From: an uncultured Woeseia sp.
Lineage (GTDB): Bacteria > Pseudomonadota > Gammaproteobacteria > Steroidobacterales > Woeseiaceae
DNA length: 29,910 bases
NCBI GenBank assembly: GCA_937925605.1
Contig: CALALV010000135.1
Coordinates: 1 to 29,910, forward strand
Reading direction: 5' to 3'
Part shown: one piece after another, positions 1 to 8,214 of the stretch
Numbering within the stretch: position 1 is the first letter of the stretch
How the letters are laid out: each line of letters starts with the position of its first letter
Made by a program: the position numbers and the translations under genes
The notes under the pieces: generated by a model
What the model saw: only the letters and a program-made list of their open reading frames with translations
Database searches by the model: none
What the model was told of the DNA's origin: nothing

Positions 1-2166
1 CTCGCCGCCGACTACGGCCTCAAGGAAGCGACCGCCACGGGCGACGAGGCCACGATCCGCTCCGTGCTCGAGAACCACAGCCGGCGCGTCGGCGCCGACG
101 TCGCCGCGCTCTTTGACCTCGACGGTGCGCTGGTCGCGAGCACGCTCGACGAGTCGATGCGAACCCGCAGCGATCTCGTCCGCTTCATGGCGGACGCGAG
201 CCGGCAGCGCAGCGAATCCACGACCCTGGTGGACGACACGGCCTACCACCTGTTCACGGTACCGCTGCGCGCGCCGCTGCCGATCGGCTGGGTCGTGCTC
301 GGCTTCGAGATCGATACGGAACTGGCCGCGCGACTGTACGACCTGACCGGCCTCGACGTGTCGCTGCTGTATGCCGGCGGCACGGCCCCCACCGTGCTGA
401 GCAGCCGCAGCGCATCGCCCGCGGACATCGACCTGCGCCGCCCGGCCGAAACCGTGTACATGGCCCAGGGCGAGGCGGACCAGTCACTGACGATCCAGAC
501 GCCGTTCGTTCGCGGCGGGGACGGGGTATTTGTCGTGCTGCAGCGCTCTGTGCGCGACGCGATGCAGCCATACGTGGAGGCGCGGCGCGGCCTGCTGGCC
601 TTCGGCGCCGCGCTGCTCGCGGTCGTGGCTGTCGCGGTCGCGTGGTTCTCCACCAGCATCGCGAGCCCGCTGCGCACGCTGGGCGCCGCGGCCCGGCGCA
701 TGATCTCCGGCGACTACGGCACGCAGGTCACGCTGCGCTCGCGCGACGAGTTCGGCGAACTGGCGGACAGCTTCAACGCGATGCAGACCGCGATCGCGGA
801 GCGCGAGCAGCGCATCTCGCACCAGGCGCTGCACGACCTGCTGACCGACCTGCCGAACCGCGCCAGCGTGCTGAAAGAGCTGACGCTGCGCATCGAGCAG
901 GCGCGGACCAGCGATCGGCCGGTCGCGGTCCTGTCGATCAGCTTGGCGCGCATGGGCGAGATCTCGTCGACGCTCGGTCACGACGCGGCGGACGAACTGG
1001 TCAAGATGGCCGCGAAACACCTGCGTGCCAGCCTCGCCGAGGACGAGGTCCTGGGCCGCAGCGGCACCAACGAGTTCGTGCTCGTGCTGCCGGGCCAGGA
1101 CAGCGACGACGCGCAGGGCTGCGTCGAACGCATCGACAAGCTGCTGGGCTCCGGCGTGACGCTCGGCCGGGTGGACATCATGCTGCAGACCGAGGTCGGC
1201 ATCGCCGTGTTCCCCCGGCACGGCAAGAACGCGGACGACCTGCTGCGCTTCGCCTCGATCGCCCGCACCGAGGCAGAGAAAAGCAGCGAGCGCGTGCGCG
1301 TGTATCAGGCCGGGCGCAAGGACGAGTTCGTGCGCCGGCTGCGCATCGTCAACGACCTGCCGTCGGCGCTGCGCCGCGGCGAGATCGAGGTCTACCTGCA
1401 GCCGAAGGTTGCACTTCCCGGCGGCGAGGCCTGCGGTGCCGAGGCGCTGGTGCGCTGGCAGCACCCGGAACTCGGCAACCTGCGGCCGGACGATTTTATT
1501 CCCGCGGCGGAGCAGTCCGGCACGATCGTGCTGCTTACCCGGCACGTGCTGAGCGAGGCGGTGCGCCACTGCTGTGCGCTGGAGAAGACTGGTCACACGC
1601 TGCAGATCTCGGTGAACCTCGCCACGCGCGACCTGCTGGACGAGTACCTGCCCTACCACGTCATGCAGACCCTGAAGGACCATCGCCTGCCGGCCGAGCG
1701 GCTGACGCTCGAGGTCACGGAAAGCTCGATCATGGAAGACGTGCGGCGCACGGTCATCGTGCTCGAACTGCTGCGCGACCTCGGCGCGAAGATCTCCATG
1801 GACGACTTCGGCACCGGGCATTCGTCGCTCGCGCAGCTCAGAAACATCCCGCTCGACGAGCTGAAGATCGACAAATCATTCGTCATGACGCTCTGCGAGG
1901 ACGCGCACAACGACGCGATCGTGCGCACGACGATCGAGCTCGCGCACGGGATGGGCCTGAGCGTCGTCGCCGAGGGCGTCGAGGACGAGGCCGCGCTGCG
2001 GCGGATCGCGGCGCTCGGCTGCGAACAGGCGCAGGGGTATTTCCTGAGCAAGCCGCTCGCCGCGGCAGAGCTGGTGCTGTGGCTGCAGCGCTACGAGCCC
2101 CGGCCGTGGGCCGACCGGCGCGGCACTCTGCGGGCTCTCTCCGGGCCGCAAGCCGTGCCGGAGTAG
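1..2166 (+). CDS. Membrane c-di-GMP phosphodiesterase (sensor-HAMP-GGDEF-EAL), 5' end cut by window
   Basis: The reading frame is open from base 1, so the gene starts upstream; the GTG at 64 is only an internal codon. Residues are numbered from base 1. An extracytoplasmic Cache-like sensor region (about 1-195) is followed by a membrane helix (about 198-218), HAMP (about 219-270), GGDEF (about 280-435) and EAL (about 450-700). The GGDEF signature reads GTNEF near residue 355, so cyclase activity is probably lost. The EAL domain keeps its key residues: EALVRW (E481), EVTESSIMED, MDDFGTGHSSL, KIDKSFV, VAEGVED and EQAQGYF. This fits a signal-controlled phosphodiesterase that degrades cyclic di-GMP at the inner membrane, with the degenerate GGDEF acting as a regulatory domain. 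The domains are clear; the ligand is unknown. Confidence 0.93.
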   Translation, partial: LAADYGLKEATATGDEATIRSVLENHSRRVGADVAALFDLDGALVASTLDESMRTRSDLVRFMADASRQRSESTTLVDDTAYHLFTVPLRAPLPIGWVVLGFEIDTELAARLYDLTGLDVSLLYAGGTAPTVLSSRSASPADIDLRRPAETVYMAQGEADQSLTIQTPFVRGGDGVFVVLQRSVRDAMQPYVEARRGLLAFGAALLAVVAVAVAWFSTSIASPLRTLGAAARRMISGDYGTQVTLRSRDEFGELADSFNAMQTAIAEREQRISHQALHDLLTDLPNRASVLKELTLRIEQARTSDRPVAVLSISLARMGEISSTLGHDAADELVKMAAKHLRASLAEDEVLGRSGTNEFVLVLPGQDSDDAQGCVERIDKLLGSGVTLGRVDIMLQTEVGIAVFPRHGKNADDLLRFASIARTEAEKSSERVRVYQAGRKDEFVRRLRIVNDLPSALRRGEIEVYLQPKVALPGGEACGAEALVRWQHPELGNLRPDDFIPAAEQSGTIVLLTRHVLSEAVRHCCALEKTGHTLQISVNLATRDLLDEYLPYHVMQTLKDHRLPAERLTLEVTESSIMEDVRRTVIVLELLRDLGAKISMDDFGTGHSSLAQLRNIPLDELKIDKSFVMTLCEDAHNDAIVRTTIELAHGMGLSVVAEGVEDEAALRRIAALGCEQAQGYFLSKPLAAAELVLWLQRYEPRPWADRRGTLRALSGPQAVPE

Positions 2167-2216
2167 CGGGCGGCCGTTGCTGCGTCTTTGCCGCGCACTT
2201 CAGCGCGGAGTCCGGC

Positions 2217-2225
2217 TGCTATATT
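2217..2225 (+). promoter_or_regulatory. Extended -10 promoter candidate for the GNAT/FemAB-like gene
   Basis: TGC-TATATT matches an extended -10 element (TGn plus 5/6 of TATAAT). No good -35 lies 17 bases upstream, as is usual for extended -10 promoters. It would give a 5' leader of about 120 bases to the GTG start at 2353. Supported by motif only. Confidence 0.4.
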
Positions 2226-2352
2226 CTCGGCGCTTTGTCGCAGCTCCCGGCGCGCGCCGGCGGCGCAAGCAACCGGCGCCTGCCGGCTGTGCCTGCGCGG
2301 CGGTCGCGTTGCCGAACCGGTCTGCACTGCCCCGACGAGGAAGAGATTGCCC

Positions 2353-3300
2353 GTGATCCGTACCGTTACCGACCCCGATGAATGCAGGAAACTGTGGGAC
2401 GCGCTGTCGCCCGGGCGCGATCCGTGGGACGACTGGGATCTCGTGCACGCATTTCACGACCCGGACAAGCACAGTTTTGAGTTCCTCGTGCACGAAGGCG
2501 ATGGCGGACAGCCCGACGGGCTGATCCCGCTCGTAAGGGACGGAAAGGAAAACCGCCACATGCTGATGGGCGGCAGCTATCCCGACGGGCGCGTGCTGTG
2601 GCTGGAGTACCGCGACTTCCCGGCGTTCTTCGAACGGCTGCCGGAAACCACGGTGTTCTTCGACCTGCGCGGCAGCTGGGTCAGCGGGCTGCTCGAGGCA
2701 CACCCGCGGTTCGCGGCGCACTTCACGGACCAGGACCAGCGTTATTACCTCGTGCCGGCGGAGTTCGAGTATGACTTCCTGAAGCACATCGACACGTTCG
2801 CGCCGGACAAGAAGCAGAAATTCCTGTACGACCTGCGCCACATCCGCAAGCGCGAGCCGAAACTGCACTGGAGCACGGACAACGAGGCCGAGCTGTTCAT
2901 ACGGCTGGTCAACGACAACTTCGGCGCGGAGTCCGACTACGTCGATCCTGACAACGCGAACGAGCTGCGGCGGATCGTGGCCGAACTGGCGGACAGCGGG
3001 CGCCTGCGCACGCTGACGATCGAGGTCGACGGCGCGATGCACGCCGCGTCGCTGTCCCTGCTGCACAACAAAAGGATGGTCGCGCTGTACGCGTCCAGCA
3101 ACAACGACTACAACAACCTCGGCAAGCTGCTGAACTTCGAAACTATCCAGGAGGCCTGCCGCCTGCGCGTCGACGAGATCAGCTTCATGACCGGCATGCA
3201 GTGGAAGGCCAACTGGAAGATGAAGGCAGAGACCTGCCTGACTTTCCGCAAGCCTCCGGGCCCTTGGGCGAGCCCGGAGGCTCCGGTCACCACATCATGA
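2353..3300 (+). CDS. GNAT/FemAB-like acyltransferase (BioF2-like acetyltransferase fold)
   Basis: 315 residues from a GTG start, chosen because GAGGAAGAG (2337-2345) sits 7 bases upstream and conserved-looking sequence begins there; the upstream extension in this frame is low-complexity. The C-terminal half resembles the FemAB/BioF2-like GNAT group: a basic stretch (KKQKFLYDLRHIRKRE), then ALYASSNNDYNNLGKLL, then a final block FMTGMQWKANWKM typical of the acyl-CoA or aminoacyl binding core. No signal peptide or membrane segment is seen, so it is cytosolic. The substrate is unknown; relatives transfer acyl or aminoacyl groups to amines, including cell-wall precursors. The last 15 residues are proline-rich and coincide with an inverted repeat, so they are probably not part of the fold. 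The stop overlaps the convergent metalloprotease gene by 14 bases. Confidence 0.75.
   Translation: MIRTVTDPDECRKLWDALSPGRDPWDDWDLVHAFHDPDKHSFEFLVHEGDGGQPDGLIPLVRDGKENRHMLMGGSYPDGRVLWLEYRDFPAFFERLPETTVFFDLRGSWVSGLLEAHPRFAAHFTDQDQRYYLVPAEFEYDFLKHIDTFAPDKKQKFLYDLRHIRKREPKLHWSTDNEAELFIRLVNDNFGAESDYVDPDNANELRRIVAELADSGRLRTLTIEVDGAMHAASLSLLHNKRMVALYASSNNDYNNLGKLLNFETIQEACRLRVDEISFMTGMQWKANWKMKAETCLTFRKPPGPWASPEAPVTTS
3252..3281. terminator. Bidirectional hairpin inside the end of the GNAT gene
   Basis: GCCTCCGGGC (3252-3261) and GCCCGGAGGC (3272-3281) form a perfect 10-bp GC-rich stem with a 10-base loop. It lies in the last codons of the plus-strand gene and 5 bases past the stop of the minus-strand gene, so it could end both convergent transcripts. 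No T-tract follows on either strand. Confidence 0.55.
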
Positions 3301-4450
3301 CGCTGAAGTCGCCGCGCCGGTTCTGCCAGTACAGGCGGACGCGCAGGATGTAGGTGCGGCCGGCGAACAGGCGCTCCTCGAAGTGCGCGTTCAGGCGGGT
3401 ACCACTGTCGTCGTCGCCGGCGCGGTAGCGCGGCTGCCCGTCGATCTCCTCGAACAGCACCATGACGGTGTCGGAGAAACCGAAGGTCGCGAAGTCGTAC
3501 CAGCGGGTCGCATCGGGGCGCACGTAGAAGTTGAGCTGCTCACCGGGGTCGAGGCTCGCGCGCACGGAGCGATAGGGCTTCAGTTCCTTGTAATCGTTCG
3601 GCGCGAGAGGCGGGTAGAAGTGCTTCGCCCACTGCTTGTCCTTCGCGGACAGGCCGGGCGCGGGCACGAGCGGCTGCGTGCGGAACTGTGACGGCTCGAG
3701 GATCATGCCGGCCTCGAACGGGTAGTGCATGATCGAATCCTTGTCCCAGTCCGAGCCGCTGACCTCGGACTGCGGCAGCTTGCGCAGGATGTTCCAGTGG
3801 GTCGTGGCGCGGTCCCAGTTGTTCGGTGGCGCGGCGAGCGCCGCGTACACGGCCTCCTCGTCCCAGACGATGCCGGCGTTCGGGTTCTGGTGCTCGTGCG
3901 GGAAGCCGAGCGTGTGACCGATCTCGTGGATCGCCGTGTCGATCTCGTTAGCGATGTTCCAGCCGAAGTTCATCGTGCGGTCGTTGACGCCCTGGTCGAG
4001 CACGTCGCGGCCGACGTAGGACCAGGCGCCGTCGCCGCGCTGAAAGCCGATGCGGATCTCGGCTTCGTGCGGCGTGTCCACTTCCGAGAACTCGAGCCCG
4101 AGGCCCACCGACTTCCAGCGCCGGAAGGCCTCGCGCACGACGTCGCGCTCGGTCGAGGTACCGCGCCAGCCGCTGTTCGTGAAGAAGTAGTAGTGCAGGT
4201 GCGTGCCGTTGACCCACTTGCGGTCGGAGATGCGTATCAGCCGCGCGCGGCCGGAGTTGCCGAGCGCCTCGAGCGGGCGCTCCGGCAGTTCGGGCAGCGT
4301 GCAGTAGTTGTGCGGCTTGCGGCTGCGGGACTGGCTCGCGCCCGTGCGCGTCTTCTTCGCCGTCGGTTTCTTCGCGGCTTTGCTACGCCCCGCCGACTTC
4401 TTGCCGGTCGATTTTTTCTTGCCTGTCGATTTCTTCTTGTAAGCGGCCAT
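3287..4450 (-). CDS. Astacin-like (M12A) zinc metalloprotease with histone-H1-like N-terminal tail
   Basis: 387 residues from ATG at 4450, with GGGAG 7 bases upstream. The start is set by this ribosome site; the frame runs open far upstream only as an antisense artefact. Residues 4-38 are a lysine-rich tail with two tandem KKKSTG units and further KKSAG- and KKPTAKK-like blocks, resembling histone H1 or AlgP tails. The catalytic domain (about 70-280) has the astacin zinc signature HEIGHTLGFPHEH (H175, E176, H179, H185) and the Met-turn SIMHY (239-243). Residues about 290-387 look like a PPC-type beta domain (DTVMVLFEE, AGDDDSG, FAGRTYILRV). No signal peptide is visible, which is odd for an astacin. 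It either acts inside the cell or leaves by an unrecognised route. The catalytic assignment is firm; the target is unknown. Confidence 0.88.
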   Translation of the reverse strand: MAAYKKKSTGKKKSTGKKSAGRSKAAKKPTAKKTRTGASQSRSRKPHNYCTLPELPERPLEALGNSGRARLIRISDRKWVNGTHLHYYFFTNSGWRGTSTERDVVREAFRRWKSVGLGLEFSEVDTPHEAEIRIGFQRGDGAWSYVGRDVLDQGVNDRTMNFGWNIANEIDTAIHEIGHTLGFPHEHQNPNAGIVWDEEAVYAALAAPPNNWDRATTHWNILRKLPQSEVSGSDWDKDSIMHYPFEAGMILEPSQFRTQPLVPAPGLSAKDKQWAKHFYPPLAPNDYKELKPYRSVRASLDPGEQLNFYVRPDATRWYDFATFGFSDTVMVLFEEIDGQPRYRAGDDDSGTRLNAHFEERLFAGRTYILRVRLYWQNRRGDFSVMMW

Positions 4451-4510
4451 GGCGGGCTCCCGGCGCGGCGTGCGTGGCTCCTGAATCGAGTCTAGTATCT
4501 GGGCGGGGAA

Positions 4511-4525
4511 TCGCAAATGTTGCGA
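4511..4525. repeat. Palindrome in the protease/PQQ-dehydrogenase divergent region
   Basis: TCGCAA-ATG-TTGCGA is a perfect inverted repeat of 6-base arms, about 60 bases upstream of the protease start and 185 bases upstream of the dehydrogenase. Its symmetry and position suit an operator for a dimeric regulator. No regulator gene is adjacent. Confidence 0.35.
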
Positions 4526-4629
4526 GATCGGCGAGTCATGCGGCCGGTTTGCTGCTGCCCCGGCGTCCGCCCGGCTTTGCAGCACCGCAGCGGCGACACG
4601 CGCACGGGGCGCGGCTGAGCCGACCACGT

Positions 4630-4649
4630 ATTGCCCCGCCTGCGGCAAT
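4630..4649. repeat. Inverted repeat upstream of the PQQ dehydrogenase
   Basis: ATTGCC-N8-GGCAAT is a perfect 6-base-arm inverted repeat, 60 bases before the dehydrogenase start. It may be an operator or an RNA hairpin in the leader. No clear -35/-10 pair could be placed in this 258-base divergent region. Confidence 0.3.
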
Positions 4650-4708
4650 CTGCTTATCTCGTCCAGGTGCAATAACTCGAACAACAACGCTGCCCGGGGG
4701 CTGCCGCC

Positions 4709-6802
4709 ATGATGAACGCGTCTCACCGCTGGTCGATCTGCATCCTTGCTCTCGTCCTCGCCGGCTGCGGCAAGCCCGCCGAGGTCGTCTACGACGACGC
4801 CGCGCTGGCCGACGAAGCGCAGACGGCGAACTGGCTCGCCTACGGCCGCACGCACAGCGAGCGCCGCTTCAGCCCGTCGGACGAGATCAATACCGGCAAC
4901 GTCGCCGGCCTCAAGGTCGACTGGTTCCTCGATCTGCCCGGTGACGTCGGGCTGGTGTCCACGCCGCTGGTCATCGACGGCGTCCTGTACTTCACCGGCA
5001 CGATGAACGTCATCCGCGCGGTCGATGCCACCACCGGCAAGCTGCTGTGGGAATACGACCCGCAGGTCGCGAAGGAGATACAGGGCAAGCGCCGCACCGG
5101 CTGGAAACACAACCGCGGCATTTCGTTCTACGAGGGCCGGCTGTTCGGCGCGACCTGGGACGGTCGACTGTTCGCTCTCGATGCAAAGACCGGCAAGGAG
5201 CTCTGGATAGTCCGCACCTTCGGCATGGAGGAAGCGCTGTACATCACCGGCGCGCCGAAGGCCTTCCGGGGCAAGGTCCTGATCGGCAACGGCGGCACCG
5301 AGAGCGGGCCGACGCGCGGCTGGGTCGCGGCCTACGACGCCGCGACCGGCGAGGAGGCGTGGAAGTTCCACATCGTCCCCGGCAACCCGGCGGACGGCTT
5401 CGAGAACGAGGCCATGGCGATGGCCGCGAAGACCTGGACCGGCGAGTGGTGGAAACACGGCGGCGGCGGCAACGCCTGGCACGGCTTCACTTACGACCCG
5501 GAGTTCAACGCCATGTACATCGGCACCGGCAACGGCTCGCCGTGGAACCGCAAGATCCGCAGCCCGGGCGGCGGCGACAACCTGTTCCTCTGTTCCATCG
5601 TCGCGCTCGACGCGGACACCGGCGAGTACCGCTGGCACTACCAGACGACGCCGGGCGAGACCTGGGACTACAACTCGAACATGGACATCGTGCTGGCGGA
5701 CCTGCAACTCGCCGACGACGAGCCGCCGATCAAGGCGATCCTGCACGCGCCGAAGAACGGCTTCTTCTACGTCATCGATCGCGCGACCGGCCGGCTCGTC
5801 TCGGCCGAGGCCTACGTCGAGACCACCTGGGCGACGCACATCGATATCGAGACCGGCCGGCCCGTCGAGGTGGCGGGCGCGCGCTACGAAGTCGATACCG
5901 CCTATATCACGCCGAATGCCTACGGCGGGCACAGCTGGCACGCGATGGCCTACAGCCCGCAGACCGGCCTCGCCTATATCCCGGCGCAGCACTACGCGAC
6001 CAACTACTCGGACCTCGGCTTCGACATCGACGGGTTCCGGATGGAGCCGTTCGTCGGCGGCTTCGGCGTCAACCCGCTGCCGGCCGACCCGCCGCGCGAC
6101 TACCCGGCGTCGGTGATCGCGTGGGACCCGGTCGCGCAGAAAGCCGCCTGGCAGATCCCGCAGGCGAGCGGCCCGAACGGCGGCACGCTGGCGACGGCGG
6201 GAAACCTGCTGTTCCAGGGCCGGGCGGACGGGCACTTCGTCGCCTACGACGCGACGACCGGCGAGGAGCTGTGGAATTTCAACGCGGGACTCGGCATGAC
6301 CGCGCCGCCCATCACCTACGAGCTGGGCGGCCGGCAGTACGTCGCGATCCTGGTCGGCTGGGGCGGCGGCGCCGCCGGCATCGGCTCGCTGTTCAGCTCG
6401 GACACGGTCAGCGGGCGCCACCTCGGCTGGGACTACGGCAAGCACATGCGCCGGCTCGTTGCGTTTTCGCTCGATGGCGCGGCCGACATGCCGGCCCAGC
6501 CGCCGCCCTATTTCGCAAAGCCGATCGAGGCGCCGGAGTTCGCCGTCGATGCGGACATGGTCGCGCAGGGCGCGCTCGAGTTCGGCGCCTGCCTGGCCTG
6601 CCACGGGCTCGACGCGATGGCGGCGGGTATGGCGCCCGACTTGCGCGCCTCGGCGGTGCCGCTCGAGGCGGCGAGCTTCGCGGCGGTCGTGCGGGACGGC
6701 GCGCTGGTCACGCGGGGCATGCCGGGGACGCCGGGGATGACCGACGCGCAGCTCGAGGCATTACGGCACTACATCCGGCAGCGGGCGCGGGAGACGCTCT
6801 GA
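4709..6802 (+). CDS. PQQ-dependent dehydrogenase with C-terminal cytochrome c, lipoprotein
   Basis: 697 residues; GGGGG lies 9 bases before the ATG. The N-terminus is a lipoprotein signal (ILALVLAGC, acylated Cys at 20), so the enzyme is membrane-anchored and faces the periplasm. The body is an eight-bladed quinoprotein propeller with repeated tryptophan-docking motifs (DATTGKLLWEYD, DAKTGKELW, DAATGEEAWKF, DATTGEELWNF) and PGETWDYNSNMD at the expected catalytic-aspartate region. A single-haem cytochrome c domain follows: CLACH at 628-632, with Met in TRGMPGTPGM as likely sixth ligand. This is the layout of type II quinohaemoprotein alcohol dehydrogenases, which oxidise an alcohol or related substrate and pass electrons through haem to the respiratory chain. 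The vicinal Cys-Cys of classical members is missing: the site reads GWKHNRG (W132, K133, H134). The substrate is unknown. No PQQ synthesis genes are in the window. Confidence 0.9.
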   Translation: MMNASHRWSICILALVLAGCGKPAEVVYDDAALADEAQTANWLAYGRTHSERRFSPSDEINTGNVAGLKVDWFLDLPGDVGLVSTPLVIDGVLYFTGTMNVIRAVDATTGKLLWEYDPQVAKEIQGKRRTGWKHNRGISFYEGRLFGATWDGRLFALDAKTGKELWIVRTFGMEEALYITGAPKAFRGKVLIGNGGTESGPTRGWVAAYDAATGEEAWKFHIVPGNPADGFENEAMAMAAKTWTGEWWKHGGGGNAWHGFTYDPEFNAMYIGTGNGSPWNRKIRSPGGGDNLFLCSIVALDADTGEYRWHYQTTPGETWDYNSNMDIVLADLQLADDEPPIKAILHAPKNGFFYVIDRATGRLVSAEAYVETTWATHIDIETGRPVEVAGARYEVDTAYITPNAYGGHSWHAMAYSPQTGLAYIPAQHYATNYSDLGFDIDGFRMEPFVGGFGVNPLPADPPRDYPASVIAWDPVAQKAAWQIPQASGPNGGTLATAGNLLFQGRADGHFVAYDATTGEELWNFNAGLGMTAPPITYELGGRQYVAILVGWGGGAAGIGSLFSSDTVSGRHLGWDYGKHMRRLVAFSLDGAADMPAQPPPYFAKPIEAPEFAVDADMVAQGALEFGACLACHGLDAMAAGMAPDLRASAVPLEAASFAAVVRDGALVTRGMPGTPGMTDAQLEALRHYIRQRARETL

Positions 6803-6818
6803 AGATTCGCGAGCTGCG

Positions 6819-6859
6819 GCGATTTCCGGTTCAAGCCCGGTATCCGGGCGGGAAATCGC
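6819..6859 (+). terminator. Compound hairpin after the PQQ dehydrogenase
   Basis: GCGATTTCC (6819-6827) pairs with GGAAATCGC (6851-6859), and inside it GCCCGG (6835-6840) pairs with CCGGGC (6844-6849) around a 3-base loop. It starts 16 bases after the stop codon. No T-tract follows, so it may be a transcript-stabilising 3' structure rather than an intrinsic terminator. Confidence 0.4.
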
Positions 6860-6976
6860 AGGGATCACCGCCGGGGGCGGCGCCTGGCCACGTGCCGCGC
6901 CGGCGCCGCGGCGCCCGCCGCTCGCGAGGTACTTTGCTCAGGCAAGAATGCGGTGTCGCGCCTACCGTGCCTGTCG

Positions 6977-8047
6977 TCACTGCTCCACGACAAACTTCGT
7001 CCACTGCACCTCGTTGATCCGCCGGTCGATCGTCGGGTCGTAGAGCGCGTTGTCGGTGCCGAAGTAGGTGCCGTCGCTGCCGACCCAGTAGTACTTGCTG
7101 CCGGCCTGGACGTTGTAGTGCTCGCCGGTCTCGTGGTTGCCGATCAGCGTGCGCTCGCCGATCGCGTTTATCGTGCGCGTGTGCCCGGCGCTGTTGATGT
7201 CGTCGCGTTTCAGGTAACCCGCGTGGCTGATGTCGAGGATCTCGCTGTAGGTCTGGCCCACGGAGCGGGCGGTATTGCCGGCCGCCTCGATGGCGGCCAT
7301 GCGCTCTCGGTGTGCCGCCCGGCTCGACTCCATCATCGTGCGCGCGAAAGACTCGTTCTCGCGGATCTGTCCCTGCAGCTGGCCGTTCATGCGGCGCTGC
7401 CAGTCCGGGTTGATGCGGGTGTTGCCGACCGCGTAGAGGTAGTCCCGCTTCGCTTCGTCGAACGCCTCGGCCGGCGCTTCCATGCTGGTCGACTGCAGGA
7501 TCCAGCTCAGGTGCGACGGCTGCTCGAAAACGGCCTGCACGAGCGTGACGAAGGTCATGTTGCCATTGCCGTCTTCCCAGTCCGAGCCGAGCGCGCGCCA
7601 CTGTCGCCGGCTGCCGGTCTGCACCATGCCTTCGCCGAAGCGCATCCAGAATCCCTCGACCTCGGGGATGGGATAGGAGCGGAGCAGCCGGCCACCCTGA
7701 GACGCGAACGCCGGCTTGACGTGCTGCTCGAGGATTTGCTCGAGCGGGACGACCGGCGAAAGCTGCTGGCCGCTCTGCATGATGGTCTGCTGCATGAACG
7801 GGTCCGGTGACCAGGCGAAGCGGTCGGTCTGGGTCCGGTAGACCGTGATGCCGCCCGGGCCGGACATGAACACCGGGCCCTGTTGCGATTCGTCGACGCG
7901 CCAGTCCGCCGGAATCGGCGCTATCGCCTGCACCATGCCGTTGTCCCGGTCGCGGATCTCGTGGTAGCGGATTTCCGTGGCGCGAACCTCGTTTTGACCA
8001 AACAGACAGATCGGGAGCGCTGCGAACAGCAACCAGCCTGGTCTCAT
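6977..8047 (-). CDS. Secreted protein of unknown function
   Basis: 356 residues from ATG, with GGAGG 7 bases upstream. A Sec signal peptide is visible (MRPGWLLFAALPICLFG, likely cleavage after VRA at 23), so the protein is periplasmic or outer-surface. The middle carries many Gln, Met and aromatic residues (FMQQTIMQSGQQL). A charged, probably helical stretch follows at about 225-265 (NGQLQGQIRENESFARTMM onward). The C-terminal 90 residues (YSEILDISHAGYLKR, TGEHYNVQAGSKYYWVG, ALYDPTID) recall a conserved tail seen in assorted secreted hypothetical proteins. No catalytic motif is evident and I do not recognise the family. It lies downstream of the histidine kinase on the same strand after a 167-base gap, so it may or may not be co-transcribed. 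Confidence 0.75.
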   Translation of the reverse strand: MRPGWLLFAALPICLFGQNEVRATEIRYHEIRDRDNGMVQAIAPIPADWRVDESQQGPVFMSGPGGITVYRTQTDRFAWSPDPFMQQTIMQSGQQLSPVVPLEQILEQHVKPAFASQGGRLLRSYPIPEVEGFWMRFGEGMVQTGSRRQWRALGSDWEDGNGNMTFVTLVQAVFEQPSHLSWILQSTSMEAPAEAFDEAKRDYLYAVGNTRINPDWQRRMNGQLQGQIRENESFARTMMESSRAAHRERMAAIEAAGNTARSVGQTYSEILDISHAGYLKRDDINSAGHTRTINAIGERTLIGNHETGEHYNVQAGSKYYWVGSDGTYFGTDNALYDPTIDRRINEVQWTKFVVEQ

Positions 8048-8214
8048 GGTGAGCCTCCGTTCGTGGCGTGCGGATACGTGAACGGCGAGTCTATCCTGAC
8101 CGCGTAACGGCGGTGAAGCTGTGCTCGCCGCCGGGCGTTCTCAAGGAACGGAGAATGCGTCTTTGCCGGTCGACGGCGAACGGCGGCAGACGGCCGTGGC
8201 GACGCCTGGATGAT

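Noticed and set aside
484..1821. Antisense frame over the GGDEF/EAL gene
   Set aside because: The plus strand carries unmistakable EAL motifs; the antisense product has none.
4451..6604. Open extension upstream of the metalloprotease
   Set aside because: It is antisense to the PQQ dehydrogenase, and the good ribosome site is before ATG 4450.
5047..7017. Plus-strand frame overlapping the PQQ dehydrogenase
   Set aside because: Out-of-frame Arg-rich translation with no recognisable domain.
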